Source: Saururus chinensis (Eukaryota; Streptophyta; Magnoliopsida; Piperales; Saururaceae). Taken from it: 64,000 nucleotides of DNA. Under the pieces are notes generated by a model. It worked only from the letters and a program-made list of their open reading frames with translations, was not told the DNA's origin and made no database searches. The DNA lies in the NCBI GenBank assembly GCA_035235625.1, contig CP141149.1, forward strand, positions 36,821,753 through 36,885,752. Direction: 5' to 3'. The number at the start of each line of letters is the position of its first letter. Position 1 is the stretch's first letter. Below are positions 1 through 13,500 of the stretch, one piece after another. Position numbers and translations under genes: made by a program.

Positions 1-3000
1 AGATTTTTGTCATAAGTTTTCTTTGAGGCCGCTGTTTGTGCTGTCGGTGGCCAGCCACTACAACCAGTTGTTGGCCATTCGCCCCGCCCGACGATGGCAA
101 GACCGCCGCTCTGGCCGCCACCCACTCAACCCCCTCAACCCTATTTCGAACGGGATAAAAATTTCCCTTTTTTCCCATTCCGATGTATTGTGAAACACTA
201 TGCCGCTAATCTTTGGCCGTTGGCCTTCTCCTAAATTGGCGACGACAAGGCCGGTGCCTCTAACTGAATTGCTGCCTTCCCCGGCCGTTCACCCTCCCTT
301 TCACCGTTTCGATTCCGGATAAATCTTTGCTCTGGTTTTGCTTTTCTTCTTCTCCGGTAGCATCCGTTCTCCATTGATTGACGTTGCAGGACATCAGGTC
401 GATGTCTATTCGAATCGTCGTGGTCCAACGATTGTTGAATCATCACCGTGTTCTAGGTCTGTCCCTCGACCCCCGTTCGACCAATTGTGGCCGATGATAG
501 CATGCCCACCGCCCTGGCCTTGTACTCCGTCGCCCCAACTAAATTGGATCTCTTCAATTCTCTGACCGGTTGTTCTGCTGCCCGGCATCGGCTAGCGGAT
601 AGCTGTGGATGTTGGCATGACCCAATATCGGCAAGGAGACCGCTATTGGCGAACCTCACCCCTTCCGTGACCAACCAGCCTAACCCCTTAAAAGACCACA
701 TGTTTTAGGGTTTGGCTATGACAAGATGCACATGTGTTGTTCGATAGCCGATTTCCCCCATGAGTGGTTGGATCCAGCTTCCACCAGCCAAATCGTTTTG
801 GAACCCATCGATAACTTACCTTTCCTAGGGTTTCCCTTTACCGTGCACTACCACCTTTGCGGTGTATGGCAGTGGAACAACTCTGTCACTAAGCAATATG
901 GCCATTAAAGCCCTCCTCTGTCTCCCTTATGTCCGTGAGTACGCAACCAAGTCCTCCGCCAAGGTTTGAGGCTTTGACAATGCGAAATTGTTACCGTTGG
1001 TTGTAGTCTGTGGCCAATTTTAATGTTTTGTGGCCAACAAAGTGTTTTAAACCATTGGCCAACCTCCAATCAGTCAGCCCCCATTCTGTGGTCGCTTTTG
1101 CCATTTCTAGTGGCACGACCTTGTGTCTGACCGCCTTAGTGCATCCAAACCTTTGGCTTCAAGTGAAATTAATCTAACTTTATCGATATTAATTTTAGCA
1201 TATCTGAAAATCCTCGGGACATAACAACTCTCTCAGTGCGTTGCTTTTGGCCGCCTATTCCACTATCGACGTCGCCACCGTCGTTTGCTCACCATCAAAC
1301 TCCTGTGGATTATGAAGTAGGGGGCCTTGAACTCATGATTTCATTATAGCATGCTTTGATTGTGTAGTAGCATGCTAGGAGTTTATAATTTAATGTTTAC
1401 ATGATTATGCTAATTATAAAAGCATTTGTATGTATGTGAATTGTGTGCGTTTATTAGTGAAGACTAAGGGTACGTAGTAAGTTGCTATGAATCGTATGTA
1501 TGTGACCAGAGCAGGTGATCTTCGTTGTGGACTGGTGGTATGTGATCCATGGGCACGAGTAAAAGTGTTTGATTGTGAGCTTGGGAAAGGAGTACTTCAT
1601 AAGCTATGACGTGGAAACTGTGATTGTATGTCGGGCGAAGAAAGACAAGATTGAAAGACGAATGTTGAATTTGATGAGTTTGGAGAATTTGTTCAGTTTG
1701 AGTCAGATGCACGTTGGAGCGACGAGTAGGAGACGTGGGGGATGCAAGGAATTGAAGACTTAACATTCAGAGCGTTTTGGGGGATTGTGAGTTAGTAAGA
1801 AATAACGATATAATTGTACATGCATAATGTACGTAATATGAATTGTAACAAAAGAATCATGAGTAAGGAATTAATAAGGGTTTGATGATGAGACTTAGGT
1901 CTAAAGGGTGTCATTTGAGGATTTCGAGTAAGATGATTTAGTTTTAAGGCGGTTGGTGTAAGTTGTAAGGCCGTAAGTGTATGATGGTAAGATTATCAGT
2001 ATGGAATTCGAGTTTAAGTAAGGCTATGCAAAGATCAGAAGGTTGTAAGTGTAAGAGTGGGGGATGAGTTAAGTAAAGAATTCTACCTTTGCGGATTGGA
2101 ACTTTAGAACGGGCATATTTCTAGCCTTGTTGGCTAAAGAATGTTAGACAGAAGTCGTTCTAAGCATAATTGTACATGCATAAGTTACCTAATATAAACT
2201 TGAATGGTAAGTAACCCTAATTTGATAACGTTGTGAGGTTGAGACTGAGGGTTTCGACAGATTAAGTTTCATTTTGTGTCAGTTGATAAGTAATTGACTG
2301 GGCGACCTTTCTGGTCTAGCCATGGTGTTTTCTTGCAGGATTTAGTCTTGGTGTTGTATTTCGGTCTAGACGTTTGATGCTCTATTGAGAGCACTGTAAG
2401 TTTCTGCCCTTCGTAGGATCTGTATGTTTTCTGCCTACAAATGGCACTGTCATTCTGCCCAAGAGTGGCACTGTATGTTTTTGGCCCTTAGTTGGCACTG
2501 TATGGCCCCAGAGAGTGGGCATTTGCGCGCTCAGGTAAGTAGTATCATAGATCTGCTCTTACTTGTTTGATCATGTGCCCCATGAGCATAGGTGTGCCTT
2601 GCCTACGGAAAAGTCCATGGTGTCTAGTTGTTCCCCGAAGGTTAAGGTGACGCCCCAGTGACATTCCCTTCCTTTTCGACGCTAGAGCTTATTAATTGTA
2701 ATGAGCTTCAGTTGTCGGTAGTATGTGTATGATAGTAAGAGTAAGTTATATGTTTCAGATTCTGAGTAAGTTGTATGTGTAAGATTTAGAGTAAGTGCTT
2801 CTTTGGAAGACAGTAAGAGTAAGTTTATGAGTATGAGTAAGTGGTACGAGTAAGTTTCTGAGATTTTGATTTAGACGGTAAGCGTAAGTGTAAGTGTAAG
2901 TGTAAGCATAAGCATAAGTGTAAGCTTCTAAGGAAGATGTAAGAGTACATTTATATGTAAGAGTAAGATTGTACGAGTAAGGTCGTACAAGTGAGTTCAT

Positions 3001-3612
3001 ACGAATAAGGTCGTACGAGTATGTGTATGTTGTAAGTGTAAGCATATGTTTGTACGAGTAAGCTTATAAGACTGATTCAGAGAGTAAGTGTAAGAGCTTG
3101 TTATATGAGTAAGTGTAAGTTCAGCTTGTACGATGATTTGTATGTGTGACCATATTTATGTTTCTTATTCTTTTTGCTTCATGTGTGATTACATAGAAGC
3201 ATCTTTATATGAACGTACGGAGTTCATTGATTTATGTTTCCCTTACTAGGTATTTACCTACTGAGTATGAAAATACTCACCCTATCTTTTTAGCCCCTTT
3301 GTCCAGAGGCTTTTGTAGGTCGATCGATAGCTGTTGAGGCTAGATTTTTCCCCATGGTGGACAATTCTTCCTCGACCTAGAGTGCAGCAAAATCGTAGCG
3401 ATGCTATGTGGATTTTAGTGTCATGATCTAATGTATTGTTTAAGGTGAGAGAAATGTTTTATTTTCTTGACTTGTGCATATATGTATGAAATAGAACTTC
3501 GACTGTTGAAGAACTTGTACTCAGAAAGGCGTAGGGATTGTTGTCTTTAAAGACCATGGCCATGGTGGGTTGTACTTATATATTTTTGTTTTGGGTCACG
3601 CCTGAGAATTTT
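1..3612 (+). mobile_element. Solo LTR A1, first part (cut by window edge)
   Basis: Non-coding sequence collinear with the complete LTR A2 at 55676-60325. Shared landmarks in the same order are the CCG-rich front, the block ending in a TAGCATGCT stretch near 1345-1380 (57865-57895 in A2), the GCGCGCTCAGGTAAGTAG block near 2524 (59190 in A2) and a GTAAG-rich array. By alignment by eye, position 1 corresponds to about 56500 in A2, so roughly 0.8 kb of its start lies left of the window. The element is interrupted after 3612 by LTR B1 and resumes at 10400. No protein-coding domain is visible. Orientation is inferred from the A2 copy. Confidence 0.8.
2735..3125 (+). repeat. Degenerate GTAAG(T/A) array in LTR A1
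   Basis: More than twenty GTAAG pentamers occur in about 390 bases, mixed with variants such as GTACGAGTAAG and GTAAGTGTAAG. A related array lies at the equivalent place in LTR A2 (about 59400-59660), so it belongs to the LTR family. GTAAGT is also the consensus 5' splice-site core; whether that matters is unknown. Confidence 0.75.
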
Positions 3613-6293
3613 TGTCACGACCCGGATTTTTTAAAGCATTTTTAAATAGCACGAACGGTAAGTAGCGAGAATTTTTTTTTCTTTAAATACAAAATAAACC
3701 ATTCAATTAAATATTCAGGTCATGATAACTGGGGTTCACAAATACGAATATCAAATCATACGATATTATTTAACGTCTAAAAATTTCATAAAGACCAGCT
3801 CATCCATCTAAGTACAAGTCCATCGTCCGTCTAAAAATAAATAGTAAGTTGACTCTCATGCTTAAGGTACACTTACGTACCGGAGTTACAAAAACGCAGA
3901 AACCTCTTGTGCACGCCTGCCTTGGTCTCACTTTTTGTCACCTGGAGAATCTGCAACAAAGCAAACCAAACAACAACCACAACCACAATGGAGCATCTCC
4001 GCCTACAGGAGAAGAGCTTCCAAAGGATAAAAGGTTTTATTAATATTTTTTGGATCGAGCCAACGTCACCCGATGTTAGTTGCCTATGTACTCATTAGAC
4101 AACATCTCCATTGTTTCCAACAAGATCGGATCCAAACGTAGTTCTGCCTAGAAACTATTCTATCCTAAGAAGCATAGCATTACACATGCAATGCTCATAT
4201 ATTTTCAACCTACATTTTAGTAACTCATTTAACCGTTCCACTTGCCTAATTAACAAGCAATACCAAACATTGTTATTAATTATCTCACATCCCTTGTTCG
4301 ATAATTAAAACTACCAAATCTGTAACTCAGAGATAACTCGCCGCTAGAGAAATCTCAAAACATGGTACTCCAACCTTGGAGTAGACTGCTTAACAGCAGC
4401 TTGATCCAAAACCCCAGGGCTCTCAATAGCCTGCTACGAATCTGGAGAAGAGGATCCCAACTGTGCTCATAGACACAGATTGGCAAGAAACACAAGCCTT
4501 CCATGATGCTCATGTAACTCCGCTTTTCATAGGTACTAAATAGTCCTAGGAAGACCTGCGGGAGACCCGCGGTAAAGACCCTCTAGTCAATACCCAAACC
4601 ATTGTGGCGATGAAGAAGCATATTGCAATCTCCACCTTCCCAACACTGGGAGAAAATGTCTTATAAGACATTACTAATGTATCAATAGAAGTCTTAGGTC
4701 CTTATGACCATTGACTCCCCCAAACATCTGAAACTTAGAGTAGATTATTTTTATTCAGTCAAGTAACCACTCAACCTTGTGGGTCCTCTTCACCTTGTGA
4801 ATCGGCCCGCAAAATAGCTCATCCACTGAGCTATGACTCAAAGAACATCCTAGAATCGCCCTCGGTTCATTAACCAAAGTCAAATTCTATGTCAGGGCCC
4901 CGTTCACTCCATGAACTGGTCTCAACCCTAAAGAGGGTATTTTAGTCATTATTTTGATTAGATGTTCTCCCTCCAAACCAACAGCAACCCATGTCTCTTG
5001 ATTAATCTTCATTAATCTTAAGTTACTGATATGAATCAACGCATCAATATCAAAAACATACATCATCATAAATAACATGCAATCATACAAATATATAAAT
5101 AATACACGGAGGCCCATTGCATTCATTTGCAGGGCTTGGGCTCAGAGAATTCAAGCCCGATATGTAAATTAACATATTCCACGAGTGACGTATATAATGC
5201 CCTAGTGGATTTCTGCGTTGTGTTACGGACACGTGCAATACACTGCCCTAAACCCTGAGAATTAGGGTTTTTCATTGGTTTCCCGTGACACTGTGACCTA
5301 TCAAGGTCTTCGTGTCACCTACCAGTCACACCCCTTCCTTTTGAAATCATTTATAGGGTACCTTAACTCATGATTAACTAGGTTATTCGTTTCAACGGAA
5401 ACAGAATATATTGCCCCTTAAGGGAATTAGGGTAATTCTACCACTTAGGGGTATGCTACCCTCCCATAGGTCATTAGGTCATCTCACTACCTTTTTTTTA
5501 TTTTAAGTCATTAACCTCTCAGAAGGCTCCACTCTTAAATTGACTCGCGCTTCCGTTCACATGAATGTGGGCGGGTATGCTCAAAGGGTATTTCTATCAT
5601 TTGGTTTAAGGCCTTAATGACATCCAATGGGTCCAAAATTAGGGTCAAGGGTACTACTTGTGTCACGCCCCGGCGATGCCCGACCCGAGCCGAACCCGGT
5701 CCAGGGGCCGGTCAAGCGCACGGGGGCGACGAAGTGAAAATTGAGAAATGTTCTAGCGGAAGACTTAACCCTAACCACGGGCGATTAACAGCAACACGGA
5801 GTGCGCACAATCCTTTGAGCAAGAGTAAATAAAAAGGGAGAAAATGTATTGCTTATCACAAAGTAAACAACAATCTCAAACCCACAAACTTAGTTAAGTA
5901 AAGCCCACACCGGCTCAAAATAAGTCATAAGCATCACAACTGCATAATATGACATAAATCCAAACAAGAACCCTACACAAAGGTTCGAACATAAAGCATG
6001 AAATAAACGCAGATAAGTCACGCAACGATCTCCATCATCACACCCAAGCTACCTCTGACCTTTCCTCATAGAGGCAATCCTGTCCGTCTGCGTGTCGCAC
6101 CACGCAGCCCCAAATCAAAACACAAAAGAGGGGTGAGTTTTAACACTCAGCAATGGTTTTAAATATCACGGTCAACATAGAAAATACAATAGCTTAGAAA
6201 TGAGATTGTTTCAGATCAAAGATTTACATGGTGCATCACTTTCTGATCACACATTCATATCACTTAATACTGCATCATAATGCATAATTCAAC

Positions 6294-6516
6294 CTGCATG
6301 GATGTATCTCTAGCATACATATTCCCACATGCATTCACATCATAACCAATCCCGCATGGATGTATCTCTAACATACATATTCCACATGCATAACATCAAA
6401 ATCAACATGCATGGATGTATCTCTAACATACATATTCCACATGCATAACATCAAATCAACATGCATGGATGTATCTCTAGCATACATATTCCACATGCAT
6501 AGTATCAAATCAAACT
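6294..6516. repeat. 54-58 bp tandem repeat, 4 copies, in LTR C
   Basis: Four head-to-tail copies of a unit beginning GCATGGATGTATCTCTA and containing CATACATATTCC start near 6295, 6353, 6408 and 6462. The short open frame over it simply repeats the same residues and is not a gene. Confidence 0.9.
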
Positions 6517-6904
6517 CCATCAAGGAGTAACCACACAATAATGTCACACGGACGGGAGCATAGACAAGGCCAGGAAGGCGTGTCATGGTTCAAAATTCTA
6601 CACAAGAATTCAAGAAAGATCGGGGTTGTCAATCCCTAATACTGCTCGCCCTGGACGATCCTGGCCAAGGATGTCCCATTCTCACACAGAGAATCTAGAG
6701 CAGGGGTGTTCGCCCAGGGACATCTCCTGTGGAGGGAAGAGTCCGAGTTCTCACACAGAGAACCCTAGAACACGTGGTAGCGGGGTGCACACGGCATACC
6801 ACACTGGATTCTCAGGGTCCAGATGACACACATAATAATATTCTCACATATCCGCAAGACAAGTACACAACTCGTCCCCACATCATTTCATTTACACAAG
6901 ACTC

Positions 6905-6990
6905 AACCCGGGGAGTGCACTCGTTCCACACAGGAACTCCAAATCGTTCCATACAGGAACTTCAAATCATTCTACACAGGAACTTCAAAT
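6905..6990. repeat. ~27 bp tandem repeat in LTR C
   Basis: Three adjacent copies of a unit like TTCCACACAGGAACT followed by CCAAATC. It lies downstream of two similar TTCTCACACAGAGAA blocks (6670-6780), giving this part of the LTR a cluster of short inverted and direct repeats. Confidence 0.7.
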
Positions 6991-8561
6991 CAAAATATGT
7001 CCTTTCGGACCAATCAACTTGCGATTAATCCACGACCGATAAACCCGGCACACAATTCCATCACATTGCACCCAATCGGTCAAATTCGGTTAATCACGAT
7101 GAAGCCTCAATTGGAAATCCATTTTCATGATGCGTGCAGCATGGTACATGCGTGGGCAAAGCCTACATGAATCCTAATCATGATAAGTGCTCTCACCAGC
7201 CCCTAATGCATCATTCATAATCACGATATTAAGCTTCAACATCATCATTTAACCCCCACATGTGTGTGTGTAACTAGTAGAAGCCTTTCACATAATGCAT
7301 ATCAACATGCTTGAAAATCAACTCACTACCACACTACACATGTGAATTTTTATCTAAACATGAATTCCAGCGGAAATCATAGTAGAAGAATCGTTGAAAT
7401 CATAGCTAAATTCAAGACTCAACCACAAAGGCTAAACACTTATAACATCACTCATTTCATCATTGAGTCATGGCAATCACCAACATCCACACACCACTAA
7501 CCACAATCTATCATGACAAATCAGTCCAACCATGATTGTAATCCTACTGAAAGTATATGCTTATCCAAAGGGAAACAACCGTTCATAATTTCAAGATAAC
7601 GATTCCAACATCATGCCACAAAACATAAGTCATCTCACCATTTCTAAGCATATGTCTCAACTCTATAAACTCAATAGCATGTATTTCCAGTAGCCTAACA
7701 TAGCTTAAAACACTCCACATTCATATAAAATTGGCAAGCTAAAGTGGAATCATCAAAATAGGCATCATACACACAACATACAATTTCCTGTGTAGCCGAT
7801 CGATCGCCCTTCAGGCCGTTCGATCGGTTACACGCAAAAATTTGAAATTTTCAGTTCAGCCGATCGATCGCCCTGCAAGGCCGATCGATCGCCAACACGG
7901 CAGAACAGTCATCTTCTTCCTTTCGCAAAATCAAACCGAAACACCATAGATAACACTTCAAATCCACATCTAACACCCTAATCATCATCAAAAGTCCTCC
8001 TTGACTTCCAGAATATCAAACCAAACCATAATAATGCAAAACCCTAAGAAATCGGGATTAAATAATTCCATTTTCTAATCTTACCATTAACACACTAAAT
8101 CAAGCAAACCATTTCGAAATAAGCCAAAAATGAAGAGTTTTACCATGGATAAACAGAGATTTTGAAGACCCATTACCTCAGCACTTGATTAAGCTCGGAT
8201 TGAAGAGTCACCCTTCTTGAAATCCTTAAAAACACAATGAGTTTGAATTAAACTCTAATAGAAATCGATTTACCCAAGAAATCCCTAATTAAACCTTAGA
8301 TCTAGGGCTTGTTGGTAGTAAAAATCGAATTTTGAATGTTAGGGTTTGTAGTAAAACACAAATCAGTAACTTTTGATGGTCAAAAACGAATTGAATCAAG
8401 GGGAAAATGGTAGATTTGGAAGAAATTAAGAGAAAAGCCATGGATTAGTGCTTAATTAGAGCAAGCTTACCTTAATCGGCTTCTAATTCGGGCCTAAGTG
8501 GGGATTAGGCCAGCCCTCCTTCCTTAGCCTATTCCCAAAAATAGAAATGGCTCTGGTTTGC

Positions 8562-8570
8562 CCTTTTATA
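8562..8570 (-). promoter_or_regulatory. TATA box of LTR C
   Basis: The minus strand reads TATAAAAGGG. The same TATAAAAGG context occurs in LTR B1 (10033-10041) and B2 (35158-35166), so it is likely the conserved LTR promoter of related elements. Confidence 0.6.
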
Positions 8571-10032
8571 GTAAGGGTTGGGGTAGGCATAGGTAAGTTT
8601 TGGGGTGTAAATACGAAAAGTAGGCTAAAAGTGGGTATTTTGCAAATTTAAGCACAATTTAAGCCTAATAAAATTCTAAAAATTTTTGTGGGACCTTAAG
8701 AATATGTCTAGGTTCATTTGACACAAAAATAAAATTTTCGACGGTGGGGCCCACAGGGGTCCCACCGAAACCCTAATTTTTGGGAAAATAGTGAAAATTC
8801 CAAAAAATCTTAAAAATTCACATTTGGTTTAAAATCACTCAAAACCACTAATATTGAAGTTAATTTTGGTTAAAACTATCACAAACACTATTTATTTTAC
8901 AAAATCACCGAATAAGATCAGAAAACGTATAAATCTCACGATAACCCATAATTAAAGAAAACCAAAACCGGTTTAAAGATGAGGGTCCTTACAACTTGAC
9001 TTCATGGACTTTGTGTAATTTTCCTGGTGTGTAACGGGTTCGTGAACCCCTTCAACCGACCCAGGTTTTGACTAACAGTTTACTATAAACCCTAAGCGTA
9101 AAAGGGTCAATTAACCACTTATTGGTATTTTTTTCTCACCAAACAGTTTAGCCTATAATTAGGTTACCCATTAAACTCTCACTGAGAATTTTCCCAATTT
9201 TTAAATCAACTCTCAAGCCCCTGAATCGGGGCCCCAAAGTCGTGCAAATGGTTCTCACATGATGATTTAACTATTAGGGGTAAAAAGGTCATTTTAGATA
9301 CTCTGGGATTTTTACTGGTCCTGAAACTTGGTCAAGACACTCATAACCCTCTCAAAGTCCACGGGTAATTTTTCTAATTTTTTAGAACAAGTAAAGGTCC
9401 TTGAACCGGACCCAGTTCAATCCCCCTCTTTTCTCTATTTTTTTTAAAGGCCAAAGTCGTCCCTTTTTCTATTTTTTTTTAAATAGATGGTGGCGTCGCG
9501 ATGGCAGGCCGCCACAGCCAGCTGATGGGCCGGGATTCACCGGATCACCATCGTCCAGTGATTCCGGTAGCCCTGGTCCATCCACCGGCCGCCGGCTGTG
9601 TCGTATCGCGCCGTCGCCAGTCCTCATCAATCAATTTTTTTTTTAAACAAACGGCGGCCAGCACAGCAGCAGCGATTCTGCCGCCGCTAAAGATGCTGGA
9701 GCCAGGGCCTTTGTGGCCATGGCCACCACAGCCAGGGCTGCCATAGCTAGGGCCTCCGCGGCCAGGGCCAGCGCGGCCCCAATCTGAGGGCTGATCCGAC
9801 GACTACAAATCAATTACTATTCACTAAATTACGTGAGCAATAATTGCAGAGATCAATAGAGATTTTAATAAAATTAATTAACAACATCTCTACAGTTCTC
9901 CATTCGAAATCTTACCTCTCATGTCGAGTTGTTGTCGATCCACCGCCGCCAACACTTCACCGAAATCTTGCCGGAAAATTCCATCATCGCTTCACTGTCC
10001 AAAAAAACTCCCCTTCTATTAGACCTAATTCG

Positions 10033-10041
10033 CCTTTTATA
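10033..10041 (-). promoter_or_regulatory. TATA box of LTR B1
   Basis: The minus strand reads TATAAAAGG, matching the position of TATAAAAGG in the other copy, B2. Transcription would run toward lower coordinates into the CCG-rich leader at 9500-9960. Confidence 0.6.
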
Positions 10042-10399
10042 GGCATGGGATCAGGGCTCCTAATCCCATGAGAAATTAGGCCTCAAAAACCCAATTTCGG
10101 AACAGTAATTGATCGGGCCCGTAACGTAGCTTAAACGGATAGTTCGCGCGTTCAATTTGGGTAAATGGGTCCTGCATATTAAAGTAAACTTCAAACAATC
10201 GTATCTCCCTCATCCGAACTCCGATTCGTGCGTTCTTAGTGACATTTCGAAGCTCTTTCTGTCTACTTTCCATCCATATATAATTTAGCTACCACTTCCA
10301 ACTGATGATTAAGTTAGTCCCACGCGAAGATCAAGGGGTCCTACACCTTAATTTCCACGTGTACGACTTCAGGAATTTAGAAAATTCCAGAACGTTACA

Positions 10400-10549
10400 A
10401 TTTTAGTTTTGTCATATGTTGAATTAATTTACGAAAATTGTTTCCACATGTTTTGAATTTTGTTGGTTTATTTGATTTACATCAGTATTTCAAAATAACA
10501 AATTTGCAAAATTTTCAATTAAATGTGTAGAAAAACCTCGGGCATGACA
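10400..10549 (+). mobile_element. Solo LTR A1, terminal part
   Basis: This continues LTR A1 after the B1 insertion and ends CTCGGGCATGACA, matching the A2 end CTCGGGCATTACA at 60325. The first five bases are the second copy of the B1 target duplication. Confidence 0.8.
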
Positions 10550-13500
10550 GCTAGCATCAATCATGCAACGTAGGCCCACACACTTATTTTCTTCATTATA
10601 ATTTCTTGGGTTCATATCACTCGCTCCTAAAATCAGATTTGTACTTTTTGGGGGGGCACTGAATTTATCTCATTGAGTCCTATCAAATGAGAGGTGATTT
10701 TGGGTCATTATCACATACTTTTTTAGTGGGCTCAATTTTTAAACCACATTTCTCTTCGTTATAACTTTCATTATCAATGTTTTCTTGTGATCTTGGGCTT
10801 GTTAGAATCGTTTATTAGTGCCCTATAACCATATTACCTTGTGAAGGTTCCAAGACAAAGAATGAAACCTAAGACAGAGGAAGAACTTTCTCATCGGTTC
10901 TCCTTAAAAGAAGTCTTCTCCTTAATTAATGTTATAGAGGAACATCACATTTTACAAGTTCCTTGTTGGGTTACTCTTAATATATGTAGTGTATATTTTG
11001 TCTTCTTACCATTTTCTATCATATTTTCTATTTTTTAGTATTTCTTATGTTACACAAGTGTATTATCATGATATTATGCTCATTTGAGACAAATATTAGT
11101 ATTTAAGACAAATATCATACATTTTGTTCCAATAAATGCACTCTCACAATCCTATGCTCGTGTTATCTATGTTAAATTATGAAAAATCATGTTGAAACCC
11201 ATTGATTAAACAAACCAATGTCATTTTACATGATATTTTTGATAAATCTTATATCTTTGGCCCACCAATGTATCTACAACATCCAATACTATACTCCTTG
11301 ATTTTGGGTGTTGAAAAGTTTTATACTTCTATATTTATTCTTGGACTCAAGGTAGTTTTTTATTTTGTGTGTGTTGCACTAAGGATCCCTTAAAGGGGAT
11401 TATTTTAGGCCATTTGCCTTAAATCTGTGTAAGATTTGCATAATGACCCAAAAAAACTTATGCATGTGTAAAAGGCACACATGCAGTATAAAATGACCTA
11501 ACCACCCCTACTTCATTCTTCTTCCACTCTAGCGGTAGTAACTCACTTAACTAGTTATGTCTAACCTCTTCTTTTACCTCCTAGTTAGCATTGTCACTAT
11601 TGCTACCACTGATACGCGTAGTTTTTATGCCTTTTATACGCCTTTTTACCTTATTTGCTAGTGTGGGATTAAGCTAATTTAGGGTTAATTAGAGTTTATT
11701 TATGTTAAGACAGATAGTAGTAGTTTGATTTAATAATTAATTAATTTAGGCATTATTAGTAATTTAGGAGTGTATTCAAACCAAGTTGGGATTTTATTTA
11801 ATTTTTACATGTCTCACTTATGATCTTATTCTGCTTTGTAGGTAAATGTCACACTAACAATTTTCTCAATGCTCATGTCACTTAGAAAATATTTGGATAC
11901 CGTTTAGATGTCTCAAATGAATCGGACATCGGACATTGGTACAGAGAAGAAACTGTCTAAGAGCTTGCACATGTTGAGATGTTGGAGTACTTTCATGAAG
12001 AGAAAGTGAGATACGACAAATTTTCTTCTCACTTTTTTTCCAACATCAGCACAAGAAGAGTAAAAGTAACAACAAGCCAATGAAGCCAACAAAACCAATG
12101 AACAAAACAAGTTCAACATCTTATGGAAAGAAGAGAGAATAGAAGGCAACAACATAAATGAAAGGAAGGAGCAGCTTTTGAAAGATGCATGTCCATAACA
12201 TAGATGGTAAGCTTTCAATAGTAAAATAATCATCCAAGAAAACATAGCACAAATAAGAATAGAAAGAAAGATTGAGGAGAATAAAGAAGGAAATGATTGA
12301 GGAGAAAGAAAGAGGAAGGAAAAGGAAAGGAAAATAAGAAGAAAGAACCTATTTAGGGACAGAATGTAGAGCTTGAATTAGAAATAAACAAATTTGTCTA
12401 GCGCATTTAAATAAGAACAGAGAATTGAAGAAGATGGAGGAGAAAAGAATCACGAACTAGAGGTGAATTTATTCAATCTATCCTCCAAAATTATCTAGAA
12501 AAAAGTTTAAAAGTGAGAGAATTGAAGTCCCAAGTTGGAGGGGCGAAGAAGAAGCAGAAAAAAATTACATTTTGTAGGTTACTGTATTGGCACTATTCAT
12601 CACTATAGCGATGGGAGGTTGAAGATGTAGTTATTGTTCATTAGTACTATAGCGAACAATTATTTTTGAATTGTTTTCCTCTTTTCTACCTCTTGTTAGT
12701 CTCTTTTCAATTCTTTCAATGGAAATTTTATTTCTTAGGTTAATGGGTGGCTAAAACTCTTTGCTAGAGCTTTGATGAAGCTTCATTAAATCATAGAATT
12801 TTGATTATAAGACTTGATTAATTTTTTTAATGGTGAATTTAATGTTAATTATTTCTACCTCTTTAATTGATGAGATTAATTTTGATATGAGTTTGGTCAT
12901 GCTTCTCATTATTTAAGTTGATTCTCATTAGTTTCTTACTTGGTTTTGTCTTGTTTAATATTAAAATTAGGTATTAATTTTGATTTATAAATTATGAATA
13001 CAGTTAATTACTTGAATTTTATCCATTGAAGTGAGGAGGAACGATGTATTTTTTTATGGTGCATAAAAGCTTAATAATGATGATTTTCATAATAATGAAG
13101 ATTTAATTCTAGATTATTATGAGATGTAAGTGAAAAAATGATTAATAATTATACTTATGAGTTTTTATAATTTGATGAATGTGGATTCTTATACCCTAGT
13201 GTTTCGTTTATTTGATATTTTAATTATTTTGCATTACTTTCTTTATCTTAGATTAAAGTTTCAAAATTTTGATTTGGATAGTTTAATTGCCTTTAAATTC
13301 TTATTTGCTTTTGTTAGTCACTTTAGTCAAGTTATTCTTTTTATATTTGTTAACTAGATTATTGTTTACTTCAGTTAATTTAAATTTAATTTTTCGATTT
13401 CAAGTTTATGTGGGATCGACCTCATTTAGTTATTTTTTTACCTTTGATTTATACACTTGCAAGTAAATAATTAAAATTCTATAACATCTACATCCCCTAC

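Larger units (their letters stand above)
5661..8993 (-). mobile_element. Solo LTR C nested in B1
   Basis: It is 3333 bp, starts TGTCACGCCCCGGCGATG on the plus strand, ends GGGTCCTTACA, and has perfect 5-bp duplications ACTTG at 5656-5660 and 8994-8998. The B1 sequence is continuous across the insertion: compare the undisturbed site in B2 near 36325-36400. Read on the minus strand it starts TGTAAGGACCC and carries a TATA box near its middle. It holds tandem repeats but no reading frame resembling a retroelement protein. It is younger than B1, because B1 already existed as its target. Confidence 0.92.
3613..10399 (-). mobile_element. Solo LTR B1 (minus strand, split by LTR C)
   Basis: On the plus strand it begins TGTCACGACCCGGAT and ends in GTTACA. 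It is flanked by perfect 5-bp duplications ATTTT at 3608-3612 and 10400-10404, as expected of Ty3/Gypsy-type integration. It is the reverse complement of LTR B2 (34769-38076): the end at 3613-3690 matches 37990-38076, and 10140-10240 matches about 34920-35010. Removing the nested LTR C and one duplicated ACTTG leaves about 3.45 kb, close to the 3.31 kb of B2. There is no gag-pol or second LTR, so it reads as a recombined solo LTR. The long TGTAATATCC-type LTR suggests a Tekay/Del-like chromovirus; that lineage is inference. Confidence 0.9.

Noticed and set aside
11610-13486. Complete solo LTR (TGATACGCG...TATAACA)
   Set aside because: End blocks are suggestive but flanking five-base repeats do not match; kept only as a remark on the intergenic stretch.
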